Shown: piece by piece, positions 5,681-5,721 of the stretch
How the letters are laid out: each line of letters begins with the position of its first letter
How positions within the stretch are numbered: the first letter of the stretch is position 1
Assembly (NCBI GenBank): GCA_024762375.1
Contig: JANTHQ010000150.1
Location: 1 to 5,721 of the forward strand
Length of the DNA: 5,721 nucleotides
Direction of reading: 5' to 3'
DNA from: Anaerolineaceae bacterium
Lineage (GTDB): Bacteria; Chloroflexota; Anaerolineae; 4572-78
Notes under the pieces: generated by a model
The model's database searches: none
What the model saw: only the letters and a program-made list of their open reading frames with translations
What the model was told of the DNA's origin: nothing
Program-made: the position numbers and the translations under genes

Positions 5681-5721
5681 ATCCGATTGTGATTTTTATC
5701 CCAGCTTTAAGTTGGGGGTAA

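Noticed and set aside
5486..5692. Plus-strand ORF of 68 codons in the right-hand non-coding region
   Set aside because: It has no ribosome site at its start, runs antisense through a terminator hairpin and a perfect promoter, and its product is low-complexity and basic with no recognisable domain.
5700..5716. Inverted repeat CCCAGC-TTTAA-GTTGGG at the right edge
   Set aside because: It has a short stem with a G-U pair and no T run on either strand, so it is not supportable as a terminator; the context is cut off by the window edge.

Overview
The window is ordinary bacterial chromosome of roughly even base composition. It holds five protein genes and a non-coding right end. The gene mix is a PD40/TolB-like propeller protein, an AI-2E family membrane protein, a YfcE-type phosphoesterase, a TgpA-like transglutaminase with a DUF4129 tail, and an Lrp/AsnC regulator. 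Together with sparse Shine-Dalgarno sequences and at least one apparently leaderless gene, this would suit a member of the Chloroflexota (Anaerolineae-like). That placement is inference from gene style only; no phylogenetic marker is present.

Layout, left to right. Positions 1-618 carry the 3' end of a beta-propeller gene (+), closed by a strong intrinsic terminator (651-680). A promoter-like region follows, then the AI-2E family permease (754-1836, +). It converges with a metallophosphoesterase (1833-2429, -), the two stop codons overlapping in the shared TTAA. The phosphoesterase and the large membrane transglutaminase (2571-4946, +) diverge from a compact region with one promoter for each. 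The transglutaminase converges with the Lrp/AsnC regulator (4936-5430, -), and a perfect 20-bp palindrome spans both stop codons. The genes are therefore separate transcription units in alternating orientation; no operon and no mobile element is visible.

The most interesting part is the non-coding right end (5431-5721). Here the minus strand carries the regulator's own promoter (TTGACA-N17-TAATAT), whose -10 region is bracketed by an 8-bp inverted repeat that may be an operator. Further upstream is a second, perfect-consensus promoter (TTGACA-N17-TATAAT). It is followed after about 50 nt by a GC-rich intrinsic terminator with a U6 tract. The roughly 89-nt transcript between them has no convincing ORF. 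It carries pyrimidine-rich segments including CCUCCUU, complementary to Shine-Dalgarno sequences. I read it as a candidate small regulatory RNA that could act by masking ribosome-binding sites. This is a sequence-based prediction without homology support.
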